Shown: positions 50,399 through 61,098, counted from the first letter of the stretch. The stretch is 64,000 nucleotides of DNA from Lysobacter sp. (GCA_008015835.1 SSGH01000007.1:186001-250000); one strand, 5' to 3'. Program-made: numbers and translations. The notes: generated by a model not told the origin, from the letters alone.

Positions 50399-50764
50399 AT
50401 GGACATCTTCAAGGTTTTCACGCTCGAAGCCGCGCACCGCCTGCCGAACGTGCCGGAGGGTCACAAATGCGCGCGGCTGCACGGCCATTCGTTTCGGGTG
50501 GAACTGCACGTCTCGGGCGAGATCGGCACCGACACCGGCTGGGTGATGGATTTCGGCGATATCAAAGCCGCGTTCAAGCCGCTCTACGACCGGCTCGATC
50601 ATCACTATCTCAATGAGATCGAAGGCTTGGAAAACCCGACCAGCGAGCGTTTGGCGGTGTGGATCTGGGAGCGCCTGAAGCCCACGCTGCCGGCGTTGAG
50701 CGAAGTGGTGGTCCACGAGACCTGCACCTCCGGCTGCCGCTACCGCGGCCCGTCGGCCGACTGA
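50399..50764 (+). CDS. queD: 6-carboxytetrahydropterin synthase
   Basis: [34 protein letters not shown]...LDHHYLN...[12 protein letters not shown]. Confidence 0.95.
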   Translation: MDIFKVFTLEAAHRLPNVPEGHKCARLHGHSFRVELHVSGEIGTDTGWVMDFGDIKAAFKPLYDRLDHHYLNEIEGLENPTSERLAVWIWERLKPTLPALSEVVVHETCTSGCRYRGPSAD

Positions 50765-51052
50765 AGCCCCGAGCCGACCGCGCCCGACGCGCCCGACGCA
50801 CCCGGCAATCGCCACCGGCTCGACGGGGCGAGCGCACGCCGCCCGCTTCGCAGCGCGGTTTCGCGCGATCCGTCTTCCACCGGCACCATGGAATGCGGTC
50901 GACACGACTTCGTTCATCGGCAACCTATTGTTTTCGATCGAGTTTCGACACTCCGACGAACGGTGGCCGCAAAATGTTGCATTGCAACAAAAGCGGCGTT
51001 ATGTTGCACCGCACAACGGCCATCCAGGCCGCCTCTCGTCAGGAGTCCCGCC

Positions 51053-51451
51053 ATGTACCAGCAGTTCAACGACCAGTTCGCCAAGTCGACCCGTCAGTTC
51101 GCCGACGCCACTGCCCAGGTCGGTCGCCTGGCGCTCGAGAACACCGAAGCCGTCTTCGGTCTGCAGCTCGCCACCCTCGAAGAGAACATGAACGCCACCT
51201 TCGCCTTCTTCGGCGAACTGGCCGAAGTGCGCGACTTCGACGCCGCCAAAGCCGTGTGGCCGAAGGGCGTGCAGATCGCGCGCGAAAACGTCGAGCGCAC
51301 CATCGGCGCCGGCCAGGAAGTCTTCGGCCGCACCTTCAAGACCCAGGAAGCCATCGCCCAGCTCGCCAAGTCGCAGTTCGAAACGGCCGCCGAGACGGTG
51401 AAGGCCGACGTCGAAAAAGCCGCCAAGGCCGCGACCGGCCGCAAGCGCTGA
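51053..51451 (+). CDS. phasin family protein
   Basis: MYQQFNDQFAKSTRQFADATAQVGRLALENTEAVFGLQLATLEENMNATFAFFGELAEVRD. Confidence 0.88.
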   Translation: MYQQFNDQFAKSTRQFADATAQVGRLALENTEAVFGLQLATLEENMNATFAFFGELAEVRDFDAAKAVWPKGVQIARENVERTIGAGQEVFGRTFKTQEAIAQLAKSQFETAAETVKADVEKAAKAATGRKR

Positions 51452-51495
51452 ACCCATGCGGCGAACGCCGCGCGCGACGCAAGTCTCCTCTCCCG

Positions 51496-51526
51496 AAAAA
51501 CCCGGCCGATAGGCCGGGTTTTTTCG
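51496..51526. terminator. intrinsic terminator
   Basis: AAAAACCCGGCC-GATA-GGCCGGGTTTTTTCG. Confidence 0.85.
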
Positions 51527-51562
51527 TTTCGGGACGTTCGACGGCACGCCGCGAAGGCGACC

Positions 51563-52288
51563 TCACGCCGGGCTCGCCGACACCCCGGGCGGAAGATCCA
51601 GCGCCGCCGCCAGGGTGTCCGGGCGTCGCGACGGCGCGTACGGCAGCACGCCCAGCCGCGGCGCGTCGAGCGCCTCGTCGAGAAGGCCGAGATACGGCTC
51701 GGCATCGCGGAACTCGGGGTCGATCCGATTCGCGATCCAACCCGCTAGCGAGAGGCCATCGGCGCGCACCGCGCGCGCGGTGAGCCGCGCGTGGCTCAGG
51801 CAGCCCAAACGCAGGCCGACCACCAGCACGACCGGCAACCTCAGCGTGCGGACGAGGTCGGCTTGCTCCAGGCCGCGATCCAGCGGCGCGGCCCAGCCGC
51901 CGACGCCTTCGACCACCACCGCATCGGCCTGCGCGGCCAAGCGGCGGTAACTCGCCACCAAATGCGCGAGATCGATCCGCACACCGACCTCGGCCGCAGC
52001 GAGCGAGGGCGCGGTCGGCGACGGCAAGGCGTACGGGTTGAGGATGTCGTAGGCCGGCGTCGGCGCACTGGCGGCTCGCAATCGGAGCGCATCTTCGTTG
52101 CGCCACCCCTCGTCGGTGCGCTCGCAGCCGCTGGCGACCGGTTTCATCCCGACCGCACGCAAGCCCGCGGCGCGCAAGCGATACAGCAACGCCACGCTCG
52201 CATGCGTTTTGCCCACGCCGGTATCGGTGCCGGTGACGTACCACGCGGCCTCCGATGCGGGCGTCGCGTTCGCCATCGCATCGCTCAT
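51563..52288 (-). CDS. bioD: dethiobiotin synthase
   Basis: YVTGTDTGVGKTHASVALLYRL...VGMKPVASGC...VVEGVGGWAAPL. Confidence 0.95.
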   Translation of the reverse strand: MSDAMANATPASEAAWYVTGTDTGVGKTHASVALLYRLRAAGLRAVGMKPVASGCERTDEGWRNEDALRLRAASAPTPAYDILNPYALPSPTAPSLAAAEVGVRIDLAHLVASYRRLAAQADAVVVEGVGGWAAPLDRGLEQADLVRTLRLPVVLVVGLRLGCLSHARLTARAVRADGLSLAGWIANRIDPEFRDAEPYLGLLDEALDAPRLGVLPYAPSRRPDTLAAALDLPPGVSASPA

Positions 52289-52480
52289 TCGACATGCTCC
52301 GGTACGGAGCCATCGAAACGTTCCGCGCGAACGCAAGGCGCGCGGCCGACGAGGCGGGCATTCGGGTCGATCGCGTTCGCGGACATCGTTTGCATTCGGG
52401 GCCGTCGACTCATCGTTGAGATTGCTCGACGCGGCGCGCGCGCAGGCGCGTCCGTCGCGAGGGGCTGCTAAACTCGGCGC

Positions 52481-52975
52481 ATGTTCACCGCATTCAGTCT
52501 AACCGGCGATAAGCCCTCGCAATACGCCCAACTCGCGACGCAAGCGCAAGCGCTGCTGGCCGGCGAACGCGACCGCATCGCCAACGCCGCGAACCTTTCG
52601 GCGCTGGTGTATCGCGCATTGCCCGATCTGAATTGGGTCGGCTTCTATTTCTACGACGGTCGCGAATTGGTGGTCGGCCCGTTCCAAGGCCTGCCCGCGT
52701 GCGTGCGCATCGCGCTGGATAAAGGCGTCTGCGGCGCCGCGGCGCGCACGCGCGAAACCCAACGCGTCGACGATGTGCACGCCTTCCCGGGCCACATCGC
52801 GTGCGATGCCGCGTCGCGTTCGGAACTAGTGGTGCCGCTGACGCTCGACGGCGCGCTGATCGGCGTGTTCGATCTGGACAGTCCGCTCCCGAGTCGTTTC
52901 GACGTTGAAGATCAAGTGGGGCTGGAACGCATCGCCGCGTTGTATCTGAATTCGATCGCGCTCGACGCGCCGTAG
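52481..52975 (+). CDS. msrC: GAF-domain free methionine-(R)-sulfoxide reductase-like protein
   Basis: LNWVGFYFYDGRELVVGPFQGLPACVRIALDKGVCGAAARTRETQRVDDVHAFPGHIACDAASRSELVVPL. Confidence 0.88.
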   Translation: MFTAFSLTGDKPSQYAQLATQAQALLAGERDRIANAANLSALVYRALPDLNWVGFYFYDGRELVVGPFQGLPACVRIALDKGVCGAAARTRETQRVDDVHAFPGHIACDAASRSELVVPLTLDGALIGVFDLDSPLPSRFDVEDQVGLERIAALYLNSIALDAP

Positions 52976-53057
52976 CGGCGATACGCCGCGGCGTCGCGTT
53001 CGCGCGTCGCCGCGCGATGCTTCTCCCTTCATCCCTTCCATCGCAAAGGTCGTACGC

Positions 53058-53453
53058 ATGTCCACGCCTCTGAAGTTGCGGAATATCGGCCCCAAAAGCG
53101 CCGCATGGTTGCGTCAGGTCGGTTTGCGCACCGAAGAGGATTTGCGCGCGATCGGCGCGCTCGACGCCTTCGTGCGCGTCAAGCGCGCGGGCTTCAAGCC
53201 GAGTTTGAATCTGCTGTACGCGTTGGAAGGCGCCCTGCTCGACTGCCATTGGCAGGAGATTCCCGCCGAGCGCCGCACCGAATTGCTGATAGCGGCCGAT
53301 GCCGCGGTCGCGTTATTGCCGCAAGCGCGCGGACGCCCCGCCGCGGGCCCGGTCACCACCACCACGCATCAACGCGACGACGGCGGCGAAATGGGCGGCG
53401 GTCTCGCATTGTTCGACGAACCCGACAGCGGCGGCGGCGGTCACGACGATTGA
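53058..53453 (+). CDS. TfoX/Sxy C-terminal domain protein
   Basis: MSTPLKLRNIGPKSAAWLRQVGLRTEEDLRAIGALDAFVRVKRAGFKPSLNLLYALEGALLDCHW. Confidence 0.85.
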   Translation: MSTPLKLRNIGPKSAAWLRQVGLRTEEDLRAIGALDAFVRVKRAGFKPSLNLLYALEGALLDCHWQEIPAERRTELLIAADAAVALLPQARGRPAAGPVTTTTHQRDDGGEMGGGLALFDEPDSGGGGHDD

Positions 53454-53489
53454 TCGACCGCGCGCGCCGACGCGCGGCGCCGCGATCGG

Positions 53490-53495
53490 GTATAC
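53490..53495 (+). promoter_or_regulatory. putative -10 element (TATACT) upstream of riboswitch
   Basis: GGGTATACTGCC just 5' of the riboswitch. Confidence 0.45.
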
Positions 53496-53513
53496 TGCCC
53501 GCGCTTCGTGGTG

Positions 53514-53735
53514 ACTGGGCCGTCGATACGCTTCGACATCGACGGCCGAGTTGAAACGGGAAGCCGGTGCGCATCGCGATGTTCCTCTCGCGACGCAATG
53601 CCGGCGCTGCCCCCGCAACGGTAAGCGCGGTCGCTTTCGCAAACGCCACTGCAGGTTCGCCTGTGGGAAGGCGCGAAAGCCTCGGTCGACACGACCGAAC
53701 GCGCGAGCCCGGAGACCGGCCACGAAGCCCACGGT
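53514..53735 (+). ncRNA. cobalamin (AdoCbl) riboswitch
   Basis: GAAACGGGAAGCCGGTGCG..., B12-box-type GCCGGCGCTGCCCCCGCAACGGTAAGCG, and GCGAGCCCGGAGACCGGCC; precedes btuB-like gene. Confidence 0.92.
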
Positions 53736-53932
53736 TGCGATGCGGAGGGCGTCGCGGCGACGTCGCCGGCATGCGCATTCCGCAGTCTTCGACGATCCGG
53801 CGGGCGCATCGCGCACCGCACGACGATCGCCGATTCCGCACACGCGTTCGCATGCCCCGGGCCGCACGCGCCGCTCTTCTCCTCGCGACTCCTCCCTCAT
53901 CACCGCGCGCGGGTGTGCGCGATGGAGTTCGC

Positions 53933-55825
53933 ATGTTCAAACCTCGTCTGCCCTTGACGCTCGCGATCGCGAGCGTCCTGTCCTCTTCGTTATGTTCGCT
54001 CGCTAGCGCCCAAGACGCGCCGCGTCGCGAGGCCGAGCGCGACGCGCTCGACCGCATCCTCGTCACCGCCACGCGCACCGCGATCACCACCGACGCCGCG
54101 CTCGCCCCGGTGGAGGTGCTCGACCGCGCCGAGATCGAGCGCAGCCAAGCCGCGTCGCTCGCGGATCTGCTGCGCGGCCGCGCCGGCGTGAATCTGTCCA
54201 ATCAGGGCGGCGTCGGCAAACTCACCACGCTGTCGCTGCGCGGCGCGGAATCCGATCATGCGCTGGTGTTGATCGACGGCATCCGCATCGGTTCGGCCAC
54301 GTCGGGTCTGGTCTCGTTTCAGGATTTGCCGCTGGAGTTCGTCGAGCGCATCGAAATCGTGCGCGGACCGCGTTCCAGTCTGTACGGTTCCGACGCGATC
54401 GGCGGCGTGATCCAGATTTTCACGCGTCGCGATCGCGGCCCGGCGCAGGGACGTTTCGCGGCGGCCGTCGGCAGTCACGGCCGCCGCGATATCGGCACGG
54501 GCGTCGGCGGCGGCAACGAGCGCGGTTGGTACGGCCTCGACGCCGCGTATTCGCGCACCGACGGCATCGATGCGTGCCGCGGTGCGGGGTTTCCGATCTT
54601 CGCCGGCTGTTTCGTCGACGGCCAAACCGATCGCGACGGGTATGCGCGTCGCGCGCTGTCGCTGCGCGGCGGCATGGCCCTGGGTGATCACGCCGAACTC
54701 GACGGCCAATGGCTCGAAGCCCGCGGCGAAAACGAATACGACGGCAGCTTCGTCGATTATTCCGAAGTGACGCAGCGCGTCGTCGGCGCGCGTCTGCGCT
54801 GGCGCGCGAGCGAACGCCTCGAACTGCAGGCCACCGCCGGCCGCAATCGCGACGCTTCGGATAATTTCATCGGCGGCGTCGCGAACGGCGATTTCGCCAG
54901 CGATCGCGACAGCGTGAGCGTGCAGGCCGACATCGCGCTCGCCGAGGCGCACACGCTCACGTTCGGTGCGGATTGGCTGCGCGACCGCGTCGAGAGCGGC
55001 GACACCGCGTACGACCGCACGTCGCGCCGCAATATCGCCGCCTTCGCGCAATACCAAGGCCGCTTCGACACCCGCGTCGGCGCGCAGGATCTGCAACTGG
55101 CGCTGCGTCGCGACGACAATTCGCAATTCGGCGGCGAAACCACCGGCACCGCCGCGTGGGGCATGGGCTTCGGCGACGGTTGGCGCGTCGTCGCGAGCTA
55201 CGGCACCGGCTTCAAGGCGCCGACGTTCAACGAACTGTATTTCCCGTTTTTCGGCAACGCCGCGTTGCGCCCGGAATCCTCGCGCACGATCGAAGCGGGA
55301 TTGGCGTGGAGCGGCGATCGCACCCGCGTGCGCGTGGACGCGTTCGAAACCGACGTGGACGATCTGATCGCGTTCGATGTCGCGATATTCCTGCCCAACA
55401 ACATCGACCGCGCGCGCCTGCGCGGCGCGGAACTGCAGATCGACAGCGACATCGCCGAGTGGGACATCGCGCTGTCGGCCAGTTGGCTGGACCCCGAGAA
55501 CCGCAGCGGCGCGTATCGCGGCCAGGATCTACCGCGCCGAGCGCGGGAAACCGCGCGGTTGTCGCTCGATCGCGCCTTCGGCGCTTGGCGCGTCGGCGCG
55601 ACGTGGGTGGGCGAAGGCGCGCGTTACGACGATCTGGCCAACGCGCGCCGGCTCGGCGGCTACGCGACGCTCGATCTGCGCGGCGAGTACGCGTTCGGTT
55701 CGGACTGGACGCTGCAGGCGGGCGTGAACAACGTCTTCGATCGCGACTACGAGACCGCCGCGTTCTACAACCAACCGGGGCGCACGTACCAACTGCGTCT
55801 GCGCTACGCGCCGACCGCGCGGTGA
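53933..55825 (+). CDS. btuB: TonB-dependent vitamin B12 receptor
   Basis: Signal peptide; plug ILVTATRTAITTDAALAPVEVLDRAEIERSQAASLADLLRGRAGVNLSNQGG; downstream of B12 riboswitch. Confidence 0.9.
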   Translation: MFKPRLPLTLAIASVLSSSLCSLASAQDAPRREAERDALDRILVTATRTAITTDAALAPVEVLDRAEIERSQAASLADLLRGRAGVNLSNQGGVGKLTTLSLRGAESDHALVLIDGIRIGSATSGLVSFQDLPLEFVERIEIVRGPRSSLYGSDAIGGVIQIFTRRDRGPAQGRFAAAVGSHGRRDIGTGVGGGNERGWYGLDAAYSRTDGIDACRGAGFPIFAGCFVDGQTDRDGYARRALSLRGGMALGDHAELDGQWLEARGENEYDGSFVDYSEVTQRVVGARLRWRASERLELQATAGRNRDASDNFIGGVANGDFASDRDSVSVQADIALAEAHTLTFGADWLRDRVESGDTAYDRTSRRNIAAFAQYQGRFDTRVGAQDLQLALRRDDNSQFGGETTGTAAWGMGFGDGWRVVASYGTGFKAPTFNELYFPFFGNAALRPESSRTIEAGLAWSGDRTRVRVDAFETDVDDLIAFDVAIFLPNNIDRARLRGAELQIDSDIAEWDIALSASWLDPENRSGAYRGQDLPRRARETARLSLDRAFGAWRVGATWVGEGARYDDLANARRLGGYATLDLRGEYAFGSDWTLQAGVNNVFDRDYETAAFYNQPGRTYQLRLRYAPTAR

Positions 55826-55876
55826 CGCGACACGCATGGCCCGCGTTCGCGCGCGGGCCGTGCGACGCTCAGCGCA

Positions 55877-56998
55877 TCAGAGCCCCTCGGGCCAATCGGC
55901 GAACAGCGCCGGCTGCGTTTCGCGCTGGGCATCGCGCGAAGTGTCGCGATCGCGAAATCCCGCCAACCCGACGCCGACCAAGCGATAGCGCGTTTCGACG
56001 GGCAGTTCCACGCGCTCGCGCAGCGCCAAGGCGATCTCGACCAAGCGTTCCAACGATTCAGGCGGGGTTTCCGGCGTGAAACTGCGAGTGAGAATGCGGA
56101 ACTGCGCGGTTTTCAGTTTCAGCACGACCGTGCGGCCGATGCGTTCGGTCTTGCGCGCGGACGCCCAGGTTTTCTCGGCGAGACGGCGAATCGTCGGTTC
56201 GATCTCATCGAGCGGCACATCGCGCTCGAACGTGTCCTCGGCCGAGATCGACTGCACGGGTTGATCGGGCTCGATCGGGCGCTCGTCGATCCCTTGCGCG
56301 CGTTCGTGCAAACGCGCACCGAAACTGCCGAAGGTCTCCTGCAACACCGCGATGTCGACGCCGCGCACATCGCCGACGGTCTTGATGCCCAGCGTTTCGA
56401 GCTTCTGCTGCGCGACCTTGCCCACGCCGGGAATGCAGCCGACCGGCAGCGGCGTCAGGAAATCGAAGACCTGATGCGGACGGATCACGAATAGCCCATC
56501 CGGCTTCTTCCAATCCGAGGCGATCTTCGCCAGAAATTTGTTCGGCGCCACGCCCGCCGAAGCGGTGAGCTGCGTTTCTTCGCGAATCTGCGCGCGGATC
56601 GTGCGCGCGATCTCGGTGGCGCTGAGCGGCTCGCCGTCGGGCGACAAGGTCTTCGGCGCGGTCACGTCGAGATACGCCTCGTCGAGCGAGAGCGGTTCGA
56701 TCAGATCGGTATGCCGCGCGAAAATCTCGCGCACCTGTTTCGAGACCGCTTTGTAACGCACGAAATCCGGCGGCACGAACACCGCCTGCGGGCACAACCG
56801 TTCCGCGCGCACCGCCGGCATCGCCGAACGCACTCCGAACGTCCGCGCCTCGTACGACGCTGCGCACACCACCGACCGCGCACCGCGCCACGCGACCACC
56901 ACCGGCTTCCCGCGCAGCGACGGATTGTCGCGCTGCTCCACCGACGCGTAAAACGCGTCCATATCGATGTGGATGATTTTGCGCGTTGCGGACCGCAT
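55877..56998 (-). CDS. dinB: DNA polymerase IV
   Basis: RKIIHIDMDAFYASVEQRDNPSLRGKPVVV...EPLSLDEAYLDVT. Confidence 0.96.
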   Translation of the reverse strand: MRSATRKIIHIDMDAFYASVEQRDNPSLRGKPVVVAWRGARSVVCAASYEARTFGVRSAMPAVRAERLCPQAVFVPPDFVRYKAVSKQVREIFARHTDLIEPLSLDEAYLDVTAPKTLSPDGEPLSATEIARTIRAQIREETQLTASAGVAPNKFLAKIASDWKKPDGLFVIRPHQVFDFLTPLPVGCIPGVGKVAQQKLETLGIKTVGDVRGVDIAVLQETFGSFGARLHERAQGIDERPIEPDQPVQSISAEDTFERDVPLDEIEPTIRRLAEKTWASARKTERIGRTVVLKLKTAQFRILTRSFTPETPPESLERLVEIALALRERVELPVETRYRLVGVGLAGFRDRDTSRDAQRETQPALFADWPEGL

Positions 56999-57092
56999 GC
57001 GGCGGATTGTCGCCGTTTCCGGACGAAACGCAATCGGCCTGTCGCCAATCGGCGACAGCAGACGTTCGGCTCGGCGAATTCGACTCATTCGA

Positions 57093-57148
57093 TCGAAACG
57101 GCGCGCTCGAAACGACGCGTTCGAAACGGCGCGATCGAAGCCGCGCGA
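57093..57148. repeat. four-copy 14-bp tandem repeat
   Basis: TCGAAACGGCGCGC / TCGAAACGACGCGT / TCGAAACGGCGCGA / TCGAAGCCGCGCGA. Confidence 0.85.
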
Positions 57149-57319
57149 TCGTTCCGCTACGAATGTTTGCCGAGATTGTCCGCAACGCCGTCGAGCGACG
57201 AACACCGCATCCGCAATGCGTCGTCAGCGTATTGCACTACGCAAGCCTCGCCGCGATCGTCTCCGCGAACGAGCGTGCGCTTGCGTATCGATCCTTTCCT
57301 CAACAAAACAGGACACCGT

Positions 57320-57679
57320 ATGACTCTCCAAGCGCGCACGCTCGCCCTCGCGGCGGCATTGACATCGATCCTCTGCGCGGCGAACGCTTCCGCCGCCGAT
57401 CGCCAACCCGCTCTCTACGCCGGCGGTTCGCCGGTCATCTCGCATTTGATCTGCCCCGACTACAACAACAGCGGCAACGGCATCTACGTCTGCCGCGTGA
57501 TCTTCTCATCGTCGACGCCCGCCGTCGTTCGCTGGCCGGACGGCTCCGACGGGAACGAGTACATCGGCGTGTGCTATCCCGCAGGTCGCCGACTTTCGGT
57601 GACGGTCACGGTCACCAACGCCGCAGGCGCGGCCTCGCGCACCAATACGTTCGCATGCCCGGGCGCTTCGACCTTCTGA
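57320..57679 (+). CDS. small hypothetical secreted protein
   Basis: Signal peptide MTLQARTLALAAALTSILCAANASAA; two-Cys C-terminal part. Confidence 0.7.
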   Translation: MTLQARTLALAAALTSILCAANASAADRQPALYAGGSPVISHLICPDYNNSGNGIYVCRVIFSSSTPAVVRWPDGSDGNEYIGVCYPAGRRLSVTVTVTNAAGAASRTNTFACPGASTF

Positions 57680-57705
57680 TCGCCGAACGTCGCGTTACGC
57701 TTTCG

Positions 57706-57734
57706 GATCGAGGAGCGGAGGCTCCTCGATCTTT
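57706..57734 (+). terminator. intrinsic terminator-like hairpin
   Basis: GATCGAGGAGC-GGAG-GCTCCTCGATC then TTT. Confidence 0.65.
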
Positions 57735-57762
57735 CGATCATTTCGATATGTACGAGACTTTA

Positions 57763-57853
57763 TGCGCGCAACGACGGGGCGTCGCGGTGCTCGACCGACG
57801 CGTAGAACGCGTCCATATCGATGCGGATGATGTTGCGCGGCGATAGCGGCATG
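57763..57853 (-). pseudogene. truncated duplicate of the dinB 5' end
   Basis: Minus strand encodes MPLSPRNIIRIDMDAFYASVEHRDAPSLRA*, versus DinB MRSATRKIIHIDMDAFYASVEQRDNPSLRGK. Confidence 0.85.
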
Positions 57854-57967
57854 CCGAGATTTTCGCCGTTCCGCGCCTATGCGCAAGCGTCTGCATGTGC
57901 GCTTGCGGAGGAAAGCATGGTCGCGGAAACAGTGAGCCGCCAGGATGGATGCGCAGTCGAAACCGGC

Positions 57968-59062
57968 TCAGCCCAGCGGCCAATGATCGCCGCCCCACTC
58001 CCAGCGGAAATGCAACCGAGGGCCGGCATAGCCCTCGGCCTCGGCGGCATATTGGCCGGCATCGCGGCAGGTATGCTCAAAATCGTCGGCATCGAAGCTC
58101 TCGTCGCCATCGTCGTGCAGAACGATGACATATTCGTCGCCACCGAGCGCCTCGCTCGTATGCGGCTCGAACCAAATCATGCGCAATTTGTAATTGCTGC
58201 CGAAGGGCAGCAGCAGGATGTCGGTCGCGCCAGGCACGCCGTCCCGCTCGCGGTTCTCGTGCATGCGCAAGGCGACTGCGGCGATGTCGGCGGCCAAATC
58301 CATAAAATGGTAATTGGAGGTCTCGAACCAGCGTTCCTCGCCTCCCGGAGGCGCCCACCAGCCCTGGCCAGTGCGCGTGGCGTCAACGTGCGTCCTCTCG
58401 GTGTTCGTCGCATCGTCGATATGCGCGGAGGCGTGTGTCGGTATCGCCGGAGCGACCGGCACGGGCGGCGTCCCGGGTGCGAGCAGATCTTCGATCCCTC
58501 GCGCCCAAGCCGTCCGCAACAGCGTGCGGGCATGTTCGCTTTCATCGAGACCCGCACAGGCCTTCAGAGCGTCGAGCACCCAATCCGCGCCGGCATCGCA
58601 GAGCAGGCGGGCGATCAGCTCGTCATCAACTGCGGCGTCGAGGCCGATTTCGGTGCGATAGCCATCAGCTGCCATGCCGGCGCCGATCACATCATCGATG
58701 CTCAAAGCAGCGGTGCGCGCAAAGGGATAAAACGTAACATCGATCTCGCGTGGCGCACCGCCACCGACGATGCCTCCGGTCGATGTGCGGATCCGCGCGA
58801 GTCGCAAGGCATTCCGCCACGCTTGCGTCTGCATCGCCGGTTGCGACGCCGCATACAGCAAGCTCGCGGAGGCTCGATCCCCGTTCGTCGTGCGCACACC
58901 GTCCGGATGCATCGCATCCGCGTCGGCGAACACCCCGGCAAGCGTGAGGCCGAAGACCGACATCGTCTCCGCATCCAGGCTGCGGCGCTCTTCGTGCTCG
59001 AAATCCAGCAGCAGGCCGCCATCCGCCTGCGGCAGCGCCAGGCGCAGACGCGGCGCGTCCAT
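57968..59062 (-). CDS. hypothetical protein
   Basis: 364-aa ORF; no recognised domain. Confidence 0.55.
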   Translation of the reverse strand: MDAPRLRLALPQADGGLLLDFEHEERRSLDAETMSVFGLTLAGVFADADAMHPDGVRTTNGDRASASLLYAASQPAMQTQAWRNALRLARIRTSTGGIVGGGAPREIDVTFYPFARTAALSIDDVIGAGMAADGYRTEIGLDAAVDDELIARLLCDAGADWVLDALKACAGLDESEHARTLLRTAWARGIEDLLAPGTPPVPVAPAIPTHASAHIDDATNTERTHVDATRTGQGWWAPPGGEERWFETSNYHFMDLAADIAAVALRMHENRERDGVPGATDILLLPFGSNYKLRMIWFEPHTSEALGGDEYVIVLHDDGDESFDADDFEHTCRDAGQYAAEAEGYAGPRLHFRWEWGGDHWPLG

Positions 59063-59122
59063 CAGCGAAGCGCCCCGTTCGCCACACGGTCCGATCTTCG
59101 GACGATGCGAACCGGCATACGC

Positions 59123-60964
59123 TTATTCCACCGTCACCGATTTGGCGAGGTTGCGCGGTTTATCCACATCCGTTCCGCGCGCCAATGCCGCGTGATACGC
59201 GAGCAACTGCACCGGCACGGCGTGAACGATCGGCGACAGCAGGCCGACGTGGCGCGGGGTGCGGATGACGTGGACGTTTTCCGATTCGGTGAAGTGGCTG
59301 TCGGCGTCGGCGAAGACGTACATTTCGCCGCCGCGGGCGCGCACTTCCTGGATGTTGGATTTCACTTTTTCCAACAGACTGTCGTTCGGCGCGATGACCA
59401 CCACCGGCATGTCCGAATCGACCAGCGCGAGCGGGCCGTGCTTGAGTTCGCCGGCCGGGTAGGCTTCGGCGTGGATGTAGGAAATTTCCTTGAGCTTGAG
59501 CGCGCCTTCCAGCGCGATCGGGTAATGGATGCCGCGGCCGAGGAACAACGCGTGATGCTTCGGCGCGAAGCGCTCGGACCACAGCGCGACCTGCGGTTCG
59601 AGGTTCAAGGCGTGCTGCACGCTACCGGGCAGATGACGCAGCGCATCGAGCAATTCGGCTTCCTGCTCCGCCGATAGTTTGCCTTGCACTTTCGCGACGG
59701 TGGCGGTGAGCGCGAACAGCGCCACCAACTGCGTGGTGAAGGCCTTGGTCGACGCCACGCCGATTTCGGCGCCGGCGCGGGTGTAGAACACCAGTTTGCT
59801 GGCGCGCGGGATCGCGCTTTCCGGCACGTTGCAGATCGACAGCGTGCGCTCATGGCCCTGCGCTTTGGCGTATTTCAGCGCTTCCATCGTGTCCAGCGTT
59901 TCGCCGGATTGGGAAATGGTCACGACGAGTTGGCGCGGATTCGACACGACTTTTCGATAACGATACTCGCTGGCGATCTCCACGCTGCACGGCAATCCGG
60001 TCAGCGCTTCGAACCAATAGCGTGCGGTCAAGCCGGCGTAATAGCTGGTGCCGCAGGCGATGATCTGCAGCGCGTCGATATCGCGGAAGATCGCGTCCGC
60101 GCCGTCGCCGAACAATTCGGGCGCGAAGCTGCCGGCGTCGGTGATCGCTTCGATCGTGTCGGCGATCGCGCGCGGCTGCTCGTGGATTTCCTTCTGCATG
60201 AAGTGGCGATAAGGCCCGAGCTCCATCGACGCCAACGACACGCCGGACATGTAGGGCTCACGGCGCACTTCGGCGTCGCTCGCATCGAACACGCGCACCC
60301 CGGTGCGGGTCACTTCGGCGGTGTCGCCCTCTTCGAGGAAGATCACTTTGCGGGTGGCCTGCACGATCGCCGAGACGTCGGAGGCGATGAAATTCTCGCC
60401 CTCGCCCAAACCGATCAATAGCGGGCAGCCCATGCGCGCGCAGACCATGCGCTCGGGTTCGGTCTTGCTGACTACGGCCAATGCGTACGCGCCTTCCAGT
60501 TCCTTCACCGCGCGCTGCAGCGCGGCGAGCAGGTCGTCGCCGCCGCTGAGGTAATGATGGATCAAATGCGCGATGACTTCGGTATCGGTTTGCGATTCGA
60601 AGGCGTAGCCCAACGCGCGCAAGCGCTCGCGCTGCGCTTCGTGATTTTCGATGATGCCGTTATGCACCAAGGCGACGCCGTGGCTGATGTGCGGATGCGC
60701 ATTGCCTTCGGTGACGCCGCCGTGCGTGGCCCAACGCGTGTGGCCGATGCCGAGGTCGGCGCGGAAGCCTTCGGCGGCGGCGGCGTTCTCCATCTCCGCG
60801 ACGCGCCCGGTGCGGCGCACGCGGCGGACCTCGCGATCCTCATCGGCGCCGCCGACGACAGCGATGCCGGCGGAGTCGTAGCCGCGGTATTCCAGTCGTT
60901 TCAGGCCTTCGATCAACACCGGTACCACATCGCGATTCGCGATCGCGCCGACAATGCCGCACAT
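59123..60964 (-). CDS. glmS: glutamine--fructose-6-phosphate aminotransferase
   Basis: [36 protein letters not shown]...NLAKSVTVE. Confidence 0.97.
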   Translation of the reverse strand: MCGIVGAIANRDVVPVLIEGLKRLEYRGYDSAGIAVVGGADEDREVRRVRRTGRVAEMENAAAAEGFRADLGIGHTRWATHGGVTEGNAHPHISHGVALVHNGIIENHEAQRERLRALGYAFESQTDTEVIAHLIHHYLSGGDDLLAALQRAVKELEGAYALAVVSKTEPERMVCARMGCPLLIGLGEGENFIASDVSAIVQATRKVIFLEEGDTAEVTRTGVRVFDASDAEVRREPYMSGVSLASMELGPYRHFMQKEIHEQPRAIADTIEAITDAGSFAPELFGDGADAIFRDIDALQIIACGTSYYAGLTARYWFEALTGLPCSVEIASEYRYRKVVSNPRQLVVTISQSGETLDTMEALKYAKAQGHERTLSICNVPESAIPRASKLVFYTRAGAEIGVASTKAFTTQLVALFALTATVAKVQGKLSAEQEAELLDALRHLPGSVQHALNLEPQVALWSERFAPKHHALFLGRGIHYPIALEGALKLKEISYIHAEAYPAGELKHGPLALVDSDMPVVVIAPNDSLLEKVKSNIQEVRARGGEMYVFADADSHFTESENVHVIRTPRHVGLLSPIVHAVPVQLLAYHAALARGTDVDKPRNLAKSVTVE

Positions 60965-61098
60965 GAATTCGTCGCCTCCGTAGGGTGCGCGTAGTGTAGC
61001 GGCGAAAGCCCGGGGCCGGTGTCCGGGCGGACGCGTCCGTTGTCAGTCCGGACAGTATCGCCCGGAATAAATCATCATAAAAATCAAACGATTAAGAT

